DNA of 64,000 nt, taken from the NCBI GenBank assembly GCA_024234165.1, contig JACKOP010000004.1, positions 224,501 to 288,500 of the forward strand, written 5' to 3'. Source of the stretch: Pseudomonadales bacterium. Lineage in GTDB: Bacteria; Pseudomonadota; Gammaproteobacteria; Pseudomonadales; UBA5518. The notes beneath the pieces were generated by a model, which was not told the origin of the DNA, made no database searches, and was given only the letters and a program-made list of their open reading frames with translations. The position numbers and the translations under genes are program-made. Numbering within the stretch: position 1 is the first letter of the stretch; each line of letters opens with the position of its first letter. This document shows, piece after piece, positions 43,284-52,767 of this stretch.

Positions 43284-44551
43284 AGGCGCTGGCGCACGCT
43301 GGCGAGCTTCACGCAGACCACGAACACCTCCATCGCACGCTCGATTTCGGCGACCGTCGGAAAGCTCGGGGCGATGCGGATATTGCGATCCTCGGGATCC
43401 TTGCCGTACGGGAAGGTCGCGCCGGCCGGGGTCAGCTTGACTCCCGCATTCGCCGCGAGCCGTACCACTTCCTTCGCCAGGCCCGGCAGCGTGTCGAAGG
43501 ACACGAAGTAACCGCCCTGCGGGCTGCTCCAGGAACCCATCCCGCTGCCGCCCAGCTCGCGCTCCAGCGTACCGAGTACCGCAGCGAAGCGTGGACGCAG
43601 CAACGCGGCGTGTCCTTCCATGTGCGCGAGCAATCCGGCGAAATCGCCGAGCAGCGCGACGTGGCGACGCTGGTTCACCTTGTCGGGCCCGATGCTCGAA
43701 AAGCCCATGTGATGGCGGATCGCGCGCAGATTCGCCTCGGAGGCGGCAAGGAACGCCACGCCTGCGCCGGCATACGTGATTTTCGACGTCGAGCCGAACA
43801 GCAGCACGCTGTCCTCGGTACCGTTGCGTCGGCAGGCCTCCCACAGCGAAGCCAGTCGCGGCGCAGCGGGCTCGAGCGCGTGTACCGCGTAGGCGTCGTC
43901 CCAGAACAGGCGGAATCCTGCCGCTGCACGTCGGCCGAGCGCTGCACAGCGCTCCACGGTCGCCGCGTCGCAGACCGCACCGGACGGGTTCGAGAAGCGC
44001 GGCACCACCCACATGCCGCGGATCGACGGATCGTTGGCGAGCAGCGCTTCGACGGCATCCATGTCGGGGCCGTGCGGGGTCATCGGCACCGTGACCATCT
44101 CGATGCCGAGGTGTTCGCAGATGCTGAAATGGCGGTCATAACCCGGTACCGGGCAGATGAACCGCACCTTGCCGCTGCCTGACCACGCGGAAGCCGGCCC
44201 GTCGAAACCGAAATGCATGCCGTACAGCGCACACTGCCACATCAGGGTCAGGCTGCTGTTGCCGCCTGCCAGCATGTTCTGCTCCGGCACCTGCAGCACC
44301 GGCGCAAACAGGCGCCTGGCTTCGGGGAGTCCGTCGAGCCCACCGTAGTTGCGCAGGTCCGTACCATCCTCGCCGCGGTAATTGCCGGCAAGGACCCCGT
44401 CGATGCGGTCGGAAAGATCGAGCTGGGCCGCCGAAGGCTTGCCACGCGTCACATCCAGCGCGAGCCCGGCACCGGCGAGTTCTGCGTAGCGGGTTGCGAG
44501 AGCGGTCTCCCAGCGGGAGAGGGTGTCCTGGTCGGCCTCGTCGATACGCAC
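43277..44551 (-). CDS. Class I aminotransferase, MocR-type domain family (aspartate/alanine type)
   Basis: A 424-residue PLP enzyme. LDVTRGKPSAAQLDLSD, NYGGLDGLPEARRLFAPVL, PVPGYDRHFSICEHLGIEM and the PLP-lysine region FGSTSKITYAGAGVAFLA match the Aminotran_MocR group typified by Corynebacterium AspT. It probably transfers the amino group of aspartate or alanine to 2-oxoglutarate; substrate not shown. Stop codon provided by a repeat foot. It is divergent from the next aminotransferase gene. Confidence 0.86.
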   Translation of the reverse strand: MRIDEADQDTLSRWETALATRYAELAGAGLALDVTRGKPSAAQLDLSDRIDGVLAGNYRGEDGTDLRNYGGLDGLPEARRLFAPVLQVPEQNMLAGGNSSLTLMWQCALYGMHFGFDGPASAWSGSGKVRFICPVPGYDRHFSICEHLGIEMVTVPMTPHGPDMDAVEALLANDPSIRGMWVVPRFSNPSGAVCDAATVERCAALGRRAAAGFRLFWDDAYAVHALEPAAPRLASLWEACRRNGTEDSVLLFGSTSKITYAGAGVAFLAASEANLRAIRHHMGFSSIGPDKVNQRRHVALLGDFAGLLAHMEGHAALLRPRFAAVLGTLERELGGSGMGSWSSPQGGYFVSFDTLPGLAKEVVRLAANAGVKLTPAGATFPYGKDPEDRNIRIAPSFPTVAEIERAMEVFVVCVKLASVRQRLA

Positions 44552-44772
44552 GGGCGCTTTCCTCCGGTGGATGGCTGCTGCGAGAAATCGCCCGCGGCGG
44601 GGCGCATTCTAAGCGCCTGCCACCCGCGCCTCACGGCCGGGTTTCGGTGAAAATATGCGTTTGCGCGTGCTGCCGTGCCGCAGCGGTGGTAGCGTGAACT
44701 CATGGAGGGCCGGATCATGCGGACCACACCCGTCTTGCGTATCGACAGTATGTCCGTGATGCAGGCACCGTC

Positions 44773-45924
44773 ATGAAGCCGGCGATCGTCTCCCGGCTGC
44801 CCGACGTCGGCACCACGATCTTCACGGTGATGTCGCAGAAGGCGGAGCAGTACGGCGCGTTGAACCTCGCGCAGGGCTTCCCGGACTTTCCGCTGCCGCC
44901 GGCACTGGCCGAGGCGCTGGCACGCAGCGTGGCGGCCGGCCACAACCAGTACGCACCCATGGCGGGGTTGCCACGACTGCGCGAATGTATCGCCGCCGAC
45001 CTCGAGCGCCACTTCGGTTGCCGTGCGGATCCGCTCGCCGAGGTGACCGTGGTGCCCGGAGCGACCGAGGCGATCTTCTGCGCGATCATGGCCAGCGTGC
45101 GTGCCGGTGACGAGGTGATCCTGTTCGACCCGAGCTACGACAGCTACGAACCGTCGGTGCGCCTGGCCGGTGCGCGAGCGGTGCGCATTCCGCTCGCGCA
45201 GCCGGATTTCACGATCGACTGGCAGCGGGTGGAAGCCGCGATCGGGCCACGCACCCGTCTGGTCGTGATCAACTCGCCACACAACCCGAGTGGCAGCGTG
45301 CTCGCGCGCGAGGATCTCGATCGCCTCGGCGAACTCGCCGAGCGGCACGACCTGCTGGTGCTGTCGGACGAGGTCTACGCACATCTGGTCTACGACGGCA
45401 CGCCGCACCACAGCGTGCTGGCGCATCCGCTGCTCGCACCGCGTTCGTTCGCGGTGTTCTCCTTCGGCAAGACCTATCACGTCACCGGCTGGAAGACCGG
45501 CTACTGTGTCGCGCCCGCGCCACTCACGACCGAGCTGCGCCGCGTGCACCAGTTCGTCGCGTTCGCCGCCATCACGCCGATTCAGCATGCACTGGCCGAC
45601 TTCATGCAATCCGAACCGCAGCACGTGGCTGCGCTGCCGGCGTTCTACCAGGCGCGACGCGACCTGTTCTGCAAGGCGCTTGCGGGTTCGCGCTGGAAGC
45701 TGGTGCCGTCGGCAGGAACCTATTTCCAGTTGCTCGACTACGCCGCGATCAGCGGTGCCGACGATCTGAGCATGGCGGAGTTGCTCGTCAGCCGGCACGG
45801 TATCGCGGCGATCCCGGTTTCGGTGTTCTACGCGCAGCCACCGGCGCGCGGGTTGCTGCGTTTCTGCTTCGCCAAGCAGGAACAGACGCTGCTGCAGGCG
45901 GCGGAGGTCCTATGCACGATCTGA
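44773..45924 (+). CDS. Methionine/glutamine-type aminotransferase (YbdL-like)
   Basis: A 383-residue class I aminotransferase. LNLAQGFPDFPLPPAL, NQYAPMAGLPRLRECIA, VVPGATEAIFCAIMA and the PLP-lysine segment SFGKTYHVTGWKTGYC are YbdL/kynurenine aminotransferase hallmarks. Its end overlaps the next gene by 13 bases. Together with the omega-amidase it would turn 2-oxo acids such as 2-oxo-4-methylthiobutyrate into amino acids at the expense of glutamine, and then clean up the oxo-amide. Confidence 0.88.
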   Translation: MKPAIVSRLPDVGTTIFTVMSQKAEQYGALNLAQGFPDFPLPPALAEALARSVAAGHNQYAPMAGLPRLRECIAADLERHFGCRADPLAEVTVVPGATEAIFCAIMASVRAGDEVILFDPSYDSYEPSVRLAGARAVRIPLAQPDFTIDWQRVEAAIGPRTRLVVINSPHNPSGSVLAREDLDRLGELAERHDLLVLSDEVYAHLVYDGTPHHSVLAHPLLAPRSFAVFSFGKTYHVTGWKTGYCVAPAPLTTELRRVHQFVAFAAITPIQHALADFMQSEPQHVAALPAFYQARRDLFCKALAGSRWKLVPSAGTYFQLLDYAAISGADDLSMAELLVSRHGIAAIPVSVFYAQPPARGLLRFCFAKQEQTLLQAAEVLCTI

Positions 45925-46691
45925 GCGTGGTGCTGTTGCAGCAGGATCTGGACTGGCAGGACCCGCCGGCGAACCGCGCACGCTTCGACCGCCTGCTGTC
46001 GCAGACGGTTGCAGGTGAACTCGCCGTGCTGCCGGAGATGTTCACGACCGGCTTCACGATGGAACCGGCCGTCTGCGCCGAAGCTCCCGACGGTCCGACC
46101 GTCGCGTGGTTGCGTGAGCAGGCACAGCGCCGCGGAGTCGCGATCGCGGGCAGCCTGGCGCTCGGCGAGGCTGGCGTGTTTCGTAACCGGCTGCTGTTCG
46201 CGCACCCCGATGGCACGTTCGAGCACTACGACAAGCGTCACCTGTTCCGCATGGCTGGCGAGCAGCACCACTACGCGCCCGGGAGCGTACGGCGCGTGGT
46301 GACGTGGGCAGGATGGCGCATCTGCCTGCAGGTCTGCTACGACCTGCGCTTCCCGGTGTGGAGCCGTAACCGCCGGGACTACGACGCATTGCTCTACGTC
46401 GCGAACTGGCCGGCACGTCGGCGCGAGCACTGGCGCGCGCTGCTGATTGCGCGCGCGATCGAAAACCAGGCGTGGGTGCTCGCGGTGAACCGCACGGGCG
46501 TCGACGGCAAGGGGGTCGATTACGCGGGTGACAGCCTGGTGGTGGATCCGTGGGGGCGGGTGGTGCTCGATGCAGGCGCAACGCCGGGAGTCTACCGCGC
46601 AGTGCTGGCAGCCGAGACGCTGGCACAATGCCAGCGGACGTTTCCGGTACACCTCGATGCGGATGCGTTCACGCTGGCCGGGTGCCCCTGA
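45912..46691 (+). CDS. Omega-amidase of the nitrilase family (YafV/Nit2-like)
   Basis: A 259-residue protein with the Glu-Lys-Cys triad: Glu in LPEMFTTGF, Lys in YDKRHLFRMAGE and Cys in ICLQVCYDLRFPVW. The RHLF and YDLRFPVW forms are those of YafV-type enzymes that hydrolyse 2-oxoglutaramate and 2-oxosuccinamate. It overlaps the aminotransferase gene by 13 bases, so the pair is probably coupled. Length is normal. Confidence 0.9.
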   Translation: MHDLSVVLLQQDLDWQDPPANRARFDRLLSQTVAGELAVLPEMFTTGFTMEPAVCAEAPDGPTVAWLREQAQRRGVAIAGSLALGEAGVFRNRLLFAHPDGTFEHYDKRHLFRMAGEQHHYAPGSVRRVVTWAGWRICLQVCYDLRFPVWSRNRRDYDALLYVANWPARRREHWRALLIARAIENQAWVLAVNRTGVDGKGVDYAGDSLVVDPWGRVVLDAGATPGVYRAVLAAETLAQCQRTFPVHLDADAFTLAGCP

Positions 46692-46771
46692 GCGGGTTGC
46701 GATATTTCGGCTGTTGCGCGTCCCTGCAGCAAGTTAGCGTGCACCCATCGGAACCCGTGCAACGGTTTGAA

Positions 46772-46895
46772 GCGACACGTGATGGTGGGTTCAGGTCGCA
46801 GAGACGCATGCCGCATGGATGCGGCAGACGAAGCGGCAGGGATGCTTGTGCTGCGTCTCGCCGGCATGAACCCACCATCGCGTGCCAGCTTTGCA
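46772..46895. repeat. Imperfect long inverted repeat with internal GCAGGGATGC element
   Basis: GTGATGGTGGGTTCA near 46781 is mirrored by TGAACCCACCATCGCGT near 46865, and CAGAGACGCA by TGCTGCGTCTCG inside it. The core from 46810 (GCCGCATGGATGCGGC, then GGCAGGGATGC) is a relative of the core at 62050. It occupies most of the gap before the AraC-like gene. Confidence 0.6.
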
Positions 46896-46938
46896 CCGCG
46901 CACGTCGTTTCACGACGATCTCAGCGAGGGCACAGCCC

Positions 46939-47328
46939 GTGGGCGACACCAACACACTGCTCCACGACGATCCGTTCGCCGCTCCCCGGTGCGAAGCTGC
47001 GTTCACCGCACGCGTGTGGCACTGCCTGCTCGCGACCCCCGGCCGGCTGCCCGATGAGCAGGAGGCCGGACGGCGGCTCTGTGTCAGCACGCGTACGCTG
47101 CGCCGTCGGCTTGCCGCCGAGCGCACCAGCTACCAGGAGTTGCTGCGCGTGATGCGCTGCCGGCTCGCGCAACAGCACCTGCTCGATGCCTCGCTGTCGG
47201 TCGCTGCGATTGCACGCATTGCCGGCTACCGTGATCCGGCCAACTTCCGCCATGCCTTCGTGCGCTGGTACGGCTGCCCGCCGAGCGTGTACCGGCAGCG
47301 TCTGCGCGGCGAACCTACTCCCCGTTGA
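46939..47328 (+). CDS. AraC-type DNA-binding domain protein (no sensor domain)
   Basis: About 129 residues from a GTG at 46939 (GAGGG eight bases before); an ATG at 46882 is the alternative. Only the double helix-turn-helix is present: EAGRRLCVSTRTLRRRLAAERTSYQELL then SVAAIARIAGYRDPANFRHAFVRW and CPPSVYRQRL. Full-length relatives of this OruR-like type have 200 more N-terminal residues. The gene could be a stand-alone regulator or the remnant of a larger one. The 3' end overlaps the convergent enoyl-CoA hydratase by 14 bases. Confidence 0.75.
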   Translation: MGDTNTLLHDDPFAAPRCEAAFTARVWHCLLATPGRLPDEQEAGRRLCVSTRTLRRRLAAERTSYQELLRVMRCRLAQQHLLDASLSVAAIARIAGYRDPANFRHAFVRWYGCPPSVYRQRLRGEPTPR

Positions 47329-48076
47329 ACTGCGCGGGACGCTTCTCGCGCTGTGCCGCCAGCCCTTCCTGCAGGTCGCGTGACTGCGAGCAACGCAGTA
47401 CCAGCTCCTCGGCAGCCCCGCTGTCCAGCGAGTTGCCGCTGACGCCGTCGAGGATCCGCTTCATCGCGCGCACTGCCAGCGGCCCCAGCCCCGCAATATG
47501 ACGCGCCATCGCCTCGGCCTGCTCCGCAAGCTGCTCGCCCTCGACCACCCGGTGCAGGAAGCCGGTCTGCAGCAGCGCGTCCGTATCGAGCTCCTCGCTT
47601 GCGACCAGCAATCGCGTTGCGTTTGCGTGCCCCAGACGTTCGACAAACCGGCGGATTCCGTTCACCGGATAGCAGATCCCGATCCGTGCCGCAGGAACCA
47701 GCAGGCGTGAACCGGTCACGCCGATGCGGTAGTCGCAACACAGCGCAATCTCGGCACCGCCGCCGAAAACGTCACCATTCAGCGCGCACACGACCGGAAT
47801 CGGCAGCGCCGCAAGCTGGTCGGTCAGCGTGCTGAACAGCTCACCGCTCATCGTGCCGCCGCGAAACTGATCGAGTGATGCACCCGCGCAGAAGGTGCGA
47901 TCGCCCGCTCCGGTCAACAGCAGCACGCGCAACGTATCGTCCAGCGCGATGGCATGCAGGTGTTCGCGCAGACCGCGGATCTCACCGATACCGAGGGCGT
48001 TGTGCCGTGCCGGAGCGTTCAGCGTGATGCGGGCGATGTAAGCGTCGCGCGCGAACAGGATCGTGTCATCGGCCAT
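47315..48076 (-). CDS. Enoyl-CoA hydratase/isomerase family protein
   Basis: A 253-residue crotonase-fold protein. ITLNAPARHNALGIGEIRGL is the N-terminal block. VLLLTGAGDRTFCAGASLDQFRGG and IPVVCALNGDVFGGGAEIALCCDYRIG form the two oxyanion-hole segments. The usual catalytic Glu region is present as VPAARIGICYPVNGIRR. It would act on an acyl-CoA, but hydratase and isomerase activities cannot be separated by eye. Single gene, divergent from the acyltransferase gene. Confidence 0.88.
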   Translation of the reverse strand: MADDTILFARDAYIARITLNAPARHNALGIGEIRGLREHLHAIALDDTLRVLLLTGAGDRTFCAGASLDQFRGGTMSGELFSTLTDQLAALPIPVVCALNGDVFGGGAEIALCCDYRIGVTGSRLLVPAARIGICYPVNGIRRFVERLGHANATRLLVASEELDTDALLQTGFLHRVVEGEQLAEQAEAMARHIAGLGPLAVRAMKRILDGVSGNSLDSGAAEELVLRCSQSRDLQEGLAAQREKRPAQFNGE

Positions 48077-48170
48077 GGCGTGCCATCGGGGCGTGGAGTG
48101 CCCGCATCCTAGCCTATAATTCGCGCCATGACGCCCCGTGGCGGCAGCAATGACAGGATATTCACAACCG

Positions 48171-49322
48171 ATGGCAGAAGATCGTTTCGCACAGATCCGG
48201 CCGTATCACGACGACGAGGCGCGCGCCGTGCTCGACCGCCTGCTCGGGAATCGCGAGCTGGTCGCGGCGATGACACGCCTGCGCTTCCCGCGCTGCAGTG
48301 GCCCGAGCGGTGCGCTGCTGCGCCCGCTCGTCGGGTTCTACCTGCGTCGCCAGTTTGCCGGGGTGCACGACGTCGCGTCGTTCCAGAAGGTCGTCGAAAG
48401 ATACATGACGGCGATGATCCAGGAGAGCACCAGCGACTTCACGGTCAGCGGACTGGAGCGGCTGGATCCTGCCTGCCCCTGCCTGTTCATCGGCAACCAT
48501 CGCGACATCGTGCTCGATCCGGCGTTCGTCAATTACGCGCTGTACAGCGGCGGGCACGACACGGTGCGCATCGCGATCGGCGACAACCTGCTGACACGCG
48601 ATTACGTGGCCGACCTGATGCGGCTGAACAAGAGCTTCATTGTGCGCCGCTCGGCGAAGGCGCCACGGCAGATGCTCGCGGCGTTGCAGGAACTGTCGGC
48701 GTACATCGCACATTCGGTACTCGACGAGCGTGCGCCGGTATGGATTGCGCAGCGCGAGGGACGCGCCAAGGACGGCTGGGACCGCACCGATCCGGCGATC
48801 ATCAAGATGCTTGCGCTGGCGAAGCCGCGCAAGCTGTCACTGACGGCGCATGTGATTGCGCTGAACGTCGTGCCGGTTTCGATTTCCTACGAGTGGGATC
48901 CCTGCGATGCCATGAAGGCGCGCGAGCTGTATCTGCGTACGACGCAGGGAGGCTACACGAAGGAGGACAACGAGGACGTCGCCAGCATCGGCCAGAGCAT
49001 CACCCGGCCGAAGGGTGCCGTGCACGTAAGTTTCGGCGAACCACTCGCAGGCGAGTTTGCCGACCCCGAAGAGGTTGCCGCCGAAATCGACCGCCAGGTA
49101 CTGGCCCTCTATCGTATCCACGACAGCAACCTGGCAGCGTATCGGCGCTTGCGCCATCAGCTCCCGGCGGGATTCGGCGACGGCAGTACGCTGGTCGTCG
49201 CCGATGCGGAGCTCGATGCACGGCTCGCCGCGTTGCCGCCCGAACATCGGCCGTTCCTGCTCGCGATGTACGCGAATCCGTTGCTGAACCGCGCGGAATT
49301 CGACGCGGAGGCGAAGGCCTGA
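48171..49322 (+). CDS. PlsC-like 1-acyl-sn-glycerol-3-phosphate acyltransferase family protein
   Basis: About 383 residues from ATG 48171; earlier in-frame starts at 48138 and 48150 are possible. CLFIGNHRDIVLDPAFVNYAL is the acyltransferase motif I region, IVRRSAKAPRQML contains motif II, and APVWIAQREGRAKDGWD is the glycerophosphate-site motif III (usual form FPEGxR). VVPVSISYEWDPC follows. This is a larger, cytoplasmic-side subfamily distinct from the house-keeping PlsC. No membrane helix is obvious. Substrate uncertain. Confidence 0.84.
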   Translation: MAEDRFAQIRPYHDDEARAVLDRLLGNRELVAAMTRLRFPRCSGPSGALLRPLVGFYLRRQFAGVHDVASFQKVVERYMTAMIQESTSDFTVSGLERLDPACPCLFIGNHRDIVLDPAFVNYALYSGGHDTVRIAIGDNLLTRDYVADLMRLNKSFIVRRSAKAPRQMLAALQELSAYIAHSVLDERAPVWIAQREGRAKDGWDRTDPAIIKMLALAKPRKLSLTAHVIALNVVPVSISYEWDPCDAMKARELYLRTTQGGYTKEDNEDVASIGQSITRPKGAVHVSFGEPLAGEFADPEEVAAEIDRQVLALYRIHDSNLAAYRRLRHQLPAGFGDGSTLVVADAELDARLAALPPEHRPFLLAMYANPLLNRAEFDAEAKA

Positions 49323-49340
49323 GAGGCGTCCGCACCCGGC

Positions 49341-50276
49341 TCAGCGCTGCCGCTCGAGCCACACCAGCAGGCCCTGCGCATTCAGGTCCATGTCCATTGC
49401 CAGCAACTCGCGCAGCTCGGCTGCGCTCGATGAGTTGCCTGCCGCGCGCAGCAGTCCGACCGTATGGTCGAGCAGCGCCGCGGCGAGGCGTTGCTGGCGC
49501 TGCTCGCCCGGCTCGCTGGCCTGCGCGAGGCGCAGGTACTCGCGCAACTGGCGCTCGAGCGCGTCCGTGCATTTCCTGCTCGCTGCGACGCGCCCGAAAT
49601 GCGTCAGGTAGCAGTAGCGCGGTTCTGTTGCCATCAGCAGCTCGAGCGAGGACAGCATGGCCTCGAACTCGAACTGCACCGGCGTCGTGGTCGGAATCAG
49701 GAACGGTTCGCCACGGCAATGCAGTTCGCGATAGCCGATGCCGTAGGTATCGCCCGTGAACCAGCCACGGCTTGCTTCATCCCAGATGCAGTAGTGATGG
49801 CGCGCGTGGCCGGGCGTGTCGCGTATCAGCAGTTCGCGCCTGCCGAGCGGCCAGCGGCTGCCGTCAGGGGCCTGGCGTACCCGTTCGGCCGGCGCCGCGA
49901 CGATCTCGCCGTACATCTCGCGTACACCCTGCTCGCCGTAGACCGCCATCGCACCGGCGATCAGCCGTGACGGGTCGATCAGGTGGCGCGCGCCCTGCGG
50001 ATGCACGACCAGGGTGGCGTTCGGGCAGCGCGCGAGCAGCGCGCCGGCACCGCCGGCATGATCGAGATGCACGTGCGTGGGCATGATCCAGCGCACCTGC
50101 TCGGGTGCCACTTCGCAGCGTTCCAGCGCCGCGAGCAGCGTCGGCAGCGTCGGCGCCGTCGCGGTCTCGATCACGGCCGCCTCGCCGTCGTCGACCATCA
50201 GGTAGCAGGCCGCGAGTCCCGGACGGTGATAGCCGCTGTCGATACAGCTGATGCCGTGCGAAAGTGCCTCGATCAT
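49341..50276 (-). CDS. Metallo-beta-lactamase-fold hydrolase
   Basis: 311 residues from ATG 50276 (MIEALSHGISCIDSG), with GGGGA nearby; an ATG five codons earlier exists. The metal site is MPTHVHLDHAGGAG (HxHxDH), then DTPGHARHHYCIWDE, FTGDTYGIGYREL and a last His in YLTHFGRVA. It resembles the MBL proteins annotated as Zn-dependent hydrolases with a helical C-terminal tail. The substrate is unknown. It is divergent from the helicase gene. Confidence 0.86.
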   Translation of the reverse strand: MIEALSHGISCIDSGYHRPGLAACYLMVDDGEAAVIETATAPTLPTLLAALERCEVAPEQVRWIMPTHVHLDHAGGAGALLARCPNATLVVHPQGARHLIDPSRLIAGAMAVYGEQGVREMYGEIVAAPAERVRQAPDGSRWPLGRRELLIRDTPGHARHHYCIWDEASRGWFTGDTYGIGYRELHCRGEPFLIPTTTPVQFEFEAMLSSLELLMATEPRYCYLTHFGRVAASRKCTDALERQLREYLRLAQASEPGEQRQQRLAAALLDHTVGLLRAAGNSSSAAELRELLAMDMDLNAQGLLVWLERQR

Positions 50277-50366
50277 GTGATTCCCCGTCATGTCGTCATT
50301 CTCGTGGTCGCCGCTGTCGTCGATGGGCTGCTATAGTCGCCCGCCTGTTCCGCGCGAGGATGTTGC

Positions 50367-52445
50367 GTGCTCACCGCCGACGTCAAGAACGCGATCCAGA
50401 CGGCTTACAGCAACTGGCTCGCTGCGCGCGGCGTGCGCCCGCGTGGCGGTCAGCGTGCCATGATCGCACACGTTGCCAATGCACTGGCGCGTGCCGGCGA
50501 TCCCGAGGCAACCGGCAGCCCGGTCTGCGTGGTCGAGGCTGGCACCGGTACCGGCAAAACGATCGCGTATACCGTAGCCGCGATCCCGATTGCACGCGCG
50601 CTCGGCAAGACACTGGTCGTTTCCACCGCCACCGTGGCGCTGCAGGAGCAGCTCGTGCTGCGCGACCTGCCGGATCTGCAGCAGGCGGGTGCTCTCGATT
50701 TCAGCTTTGCGCTGGCCAAGGGGCGCGGGCGCTACGTCTGCCCGGCCCGCCTCGACGCCTTGCTGCGTGGCAATGACAGTGCCCAGCTCTCGCTGGTCGA
50801 GCAGGTCGCGCCACCCGTGGATCGCGAGACGCGTGAATTCGCTCGCGAGCTGCTCGACGCACTCGACGATGGCCGCTGGCCCGGCGATCGTGATTCGTGG
50901 GCTGCTGCGATCCCGGACGCTCGCTGGGCGCTGGTCACGACCGATCACCACCAGTGTGCCGCGCGGCGCTGTCCGTGGGTTTCGAACTGTCCGTTCTTTC
51001 GCGCACGCGACACGCTCGACGGTGTCGACTGCGTGGTCGCGAACCACGACCTGGTGCTCGCCGACCTCGCACTCGGTGGCGGCGCGGTACTGCCCGAACC
51101 ACAGGATGCGATCTTCGTCTTCGACGAGGCGCACCACCTGCCCGACAAGGCCTGCGCACACCTCACGTTCCATGCACGTCTCGGGCTGGCGCGCCAGCAC
51201 CTGGCAGAGTGCGGGGTGCTGACGAGCAGCCTCGGCAGCATGCCGGCAGCCAGCGAGACGCTGCGCCGGCGACTGGCCGAGGTACCCGTGCTGTGCGAGG
51301 AGATCGACGCCGCACTGGGCGAGGCCGGGCGTCTGCTCGCTGACGTGCTGGGCGCGACCGCGGCGCCCGAACACCGGTTGCCGCACGGCGTGGTACCGCA
51401 GGGGATCATGGCGGTGGCCGCCGTGCTGGCCCATGCGCTCGGCAAGCTCGACGACGCGCTGGTGGCCGGCGGCGACGAACTCGCATGCGAACTCGACCAG
51501 GGCGGCGCCAGCGCGCAGGAACGCCACGCTGCGCTGGGACTGGCGACCGGGCGGGTGCAGCGGCTGCGCGGACTGTGGCGTGCCTGGGCCGAACCGGATC
51601 CGCCGGGCGAGGCGCCGCAGGCACGCTGGATCCGCGCCATCTCCCAGCTCAGCGGGGAAGACATCGAGGTCTGTGCCGCACCGGTGCTCGCCGCGAACGT
51701 GCTGCGCGAGCACATCTGGTCGCGGGCTTCGGCTGCAGTGCTCACCTCGGCGACGTTGACCGCTCTCGGCAGTTTCGACCGCATCAAGCTGCGTGCAGGC
51801 CTCCCCGAGGACTGCCTGTTCGCCAGCGTGCCCAGCCCGTTCGATTACGCCGGGCGCGCGTGCCTCGCCGTGCCGCGCCTGCTCGCCGATCCCGGCAACC
51901 CGGAGGCACACACGCGCGAAGTCGCATGCTGGCTCGACGACAACCTCGATCTCGCCGAGGCGAGCCTGGTGCTGTTCGCCTCGCGGCGGCAGATGCGCGA
52001 GGTCTACGATCGCGCCAGGCTCGCGCTGCGCGATCGCATCCTGCTGCAGGACCATTTCGCGAAGCAGGAGCTGCTGCGCCTGCACCGCGCGCGCGTCGAT
52101 GCCGGTGAGGGTTCGGTGATCTTCGGGCTGGCGAGTTTCGCCGAGGGCATCGACCTGCCGGGCGCGTACTGCCGCCACGTGGTGATCGCGAAGATTCCGT
52201 TCGCGGTGCCGGACGATCCGGTCGAGGCTGCGCTGGCCGAATGGGTCGAGGCACGCGGCGGCAATCCGTTCATGGAAATTTCGGTGCCCGATGCGGCGCT
52301 GCGCCTGGTGCAGGCCAGCGGCCGGTTGCTGCGCACCGAGGAAGACAGTGGACGCATCACGCTGCTCGACCGGCGCGTCGTGACGCGCCATTACGGCCGG
52401 CGGATCCTGGATTCACTGCCGCCATTTCGACGCGAGGTGGCCTGA
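50367..52445 (+). CDS. dinG: DinG/YoaA-type XPD-like DNA helicase
   Basis: A 692-residue superfamily 2 helicase beginning at a GTG. Walker A is VVEAGTGTGKTIAYTVA. Four cysteines of an iron-sulphur domain are seen (CPARLDALL, then CAARRCPWVSNCPFFRAR). The DEAH box is IFVFDEAHHLPD. Motif VI is LRLVQASGRLLRTEEDSG. It unwinds damaged or RNA-paired DNA 5' to 3'. The next gene starts two bases after its stop. The choice between DinG and YoaA is not secure. Confidence 0.9.
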   Translation: MLTADVKNAIQTAYSNWLAARGVRPRGGQRAMIAHVANALARAGDPEATGSPVCVVEAGTGTGKTIAYTVAAIPIARALGKTLVVSTATVALQEQLVLRDLPDLQQAGALDFSFALAKGRGRYVCPARLDALLRGNDSAQLSLVEQVAPPVDRETREFARELLDALDDGRWPGDRDSWAAAIPDARWALVTTDHHQCAARRCPWVSNCPFFRARDTLDGVDCVVANHDLVLADLALGGGAVLPEPQDAIFVFDEAHHLPDKACAHLTFHARLGLARQHLAECGVLTSSLGSMPAASETLRRRLAEVPVLCEEIDAALGEAGRLLADVLGATAAPEHRLPHGVVPQGIMAVAAVLAHALGKLDDALVAGGDELACELDQGGASAQERHAALGLATGRVQRLRGLWRAWAEPDPPGEAPQARWIRAISQLSGEDIEVCAAPVLAANVLREHIWSRASAAVLTSATLTALGSFDRIKLRAGLPEDCLFASVPSPFDYAGRACLAVPRLLADPGNPEAHTREVACWLDDNLDLAEASLVLFASRRQMREVYDRARLALRDRILLQDHFAKQELLRLHRARVDAGEGSVIFGLASFAEGIDLPGAYCRHVVIAKIPFAVPDDPVEAALAEWVEARGGNPFMEISVPDAALRLVQASGRLLRTEEDSGRITLLDRRVVTRHYGRRILDSLPPFRREVA

Positions 52446-52446
52446 G

Positions 52447-52767
52447 ATGCAGGCACATGCGCGGGTCGCCGCGTTGCTGCTCGAACTCGAAGCGATGCTG
52501 CACGATCTCGGGTTGTGGGCCGAGGACATGCCGCATCCGCAGGCGCTTGCGAGCGTGCAGCCGTTCTGTATCGACACCCTGCCGTTCGAGCACTGGTTGC
52601 AGTTCGTGTTCCTGCCGCGCATGCGCACGCTGCTCGACGCTGGAGCGGTGCTGCCGCCGAGCTGCGCGATCGCGGAGATGGGCGAAATCCGTTTTGCCGG
52701 TGATGCGCACGCCGGACTGGTCGTGTTGTTGCGGGCAATCGACGTTGCCGTGACTGCGTCGGGATGA
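52447..52767 (+). CDS. yqcC: YqcC-family protein (DUF446)
   Basis: A 106-residue protein. LELEAMLHDLGLWAEDMPHPQAL, QPFCIDTLPFEHWLQFVFLPRMRTLLDAG and LPPSCAIAEM are the YqcC pattern. It is a small helical protein of unknown function, often beside truC. Here it follows the DinG-type helicase with a one-base gap. The final residues and the TGA stop (TCGGGATGA) come from a repeat hairpin. Confidence 0.88.
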   Translation: MQAHARVAALLLELEAMLHDLGLWAEDMPHPQALASVQPFCIDTLPFEHWLQFVFLPRMRTLLDAGAVLPPSCAIAEMGEIRFAGDAHAGLVVLLRAIDVAVTASG

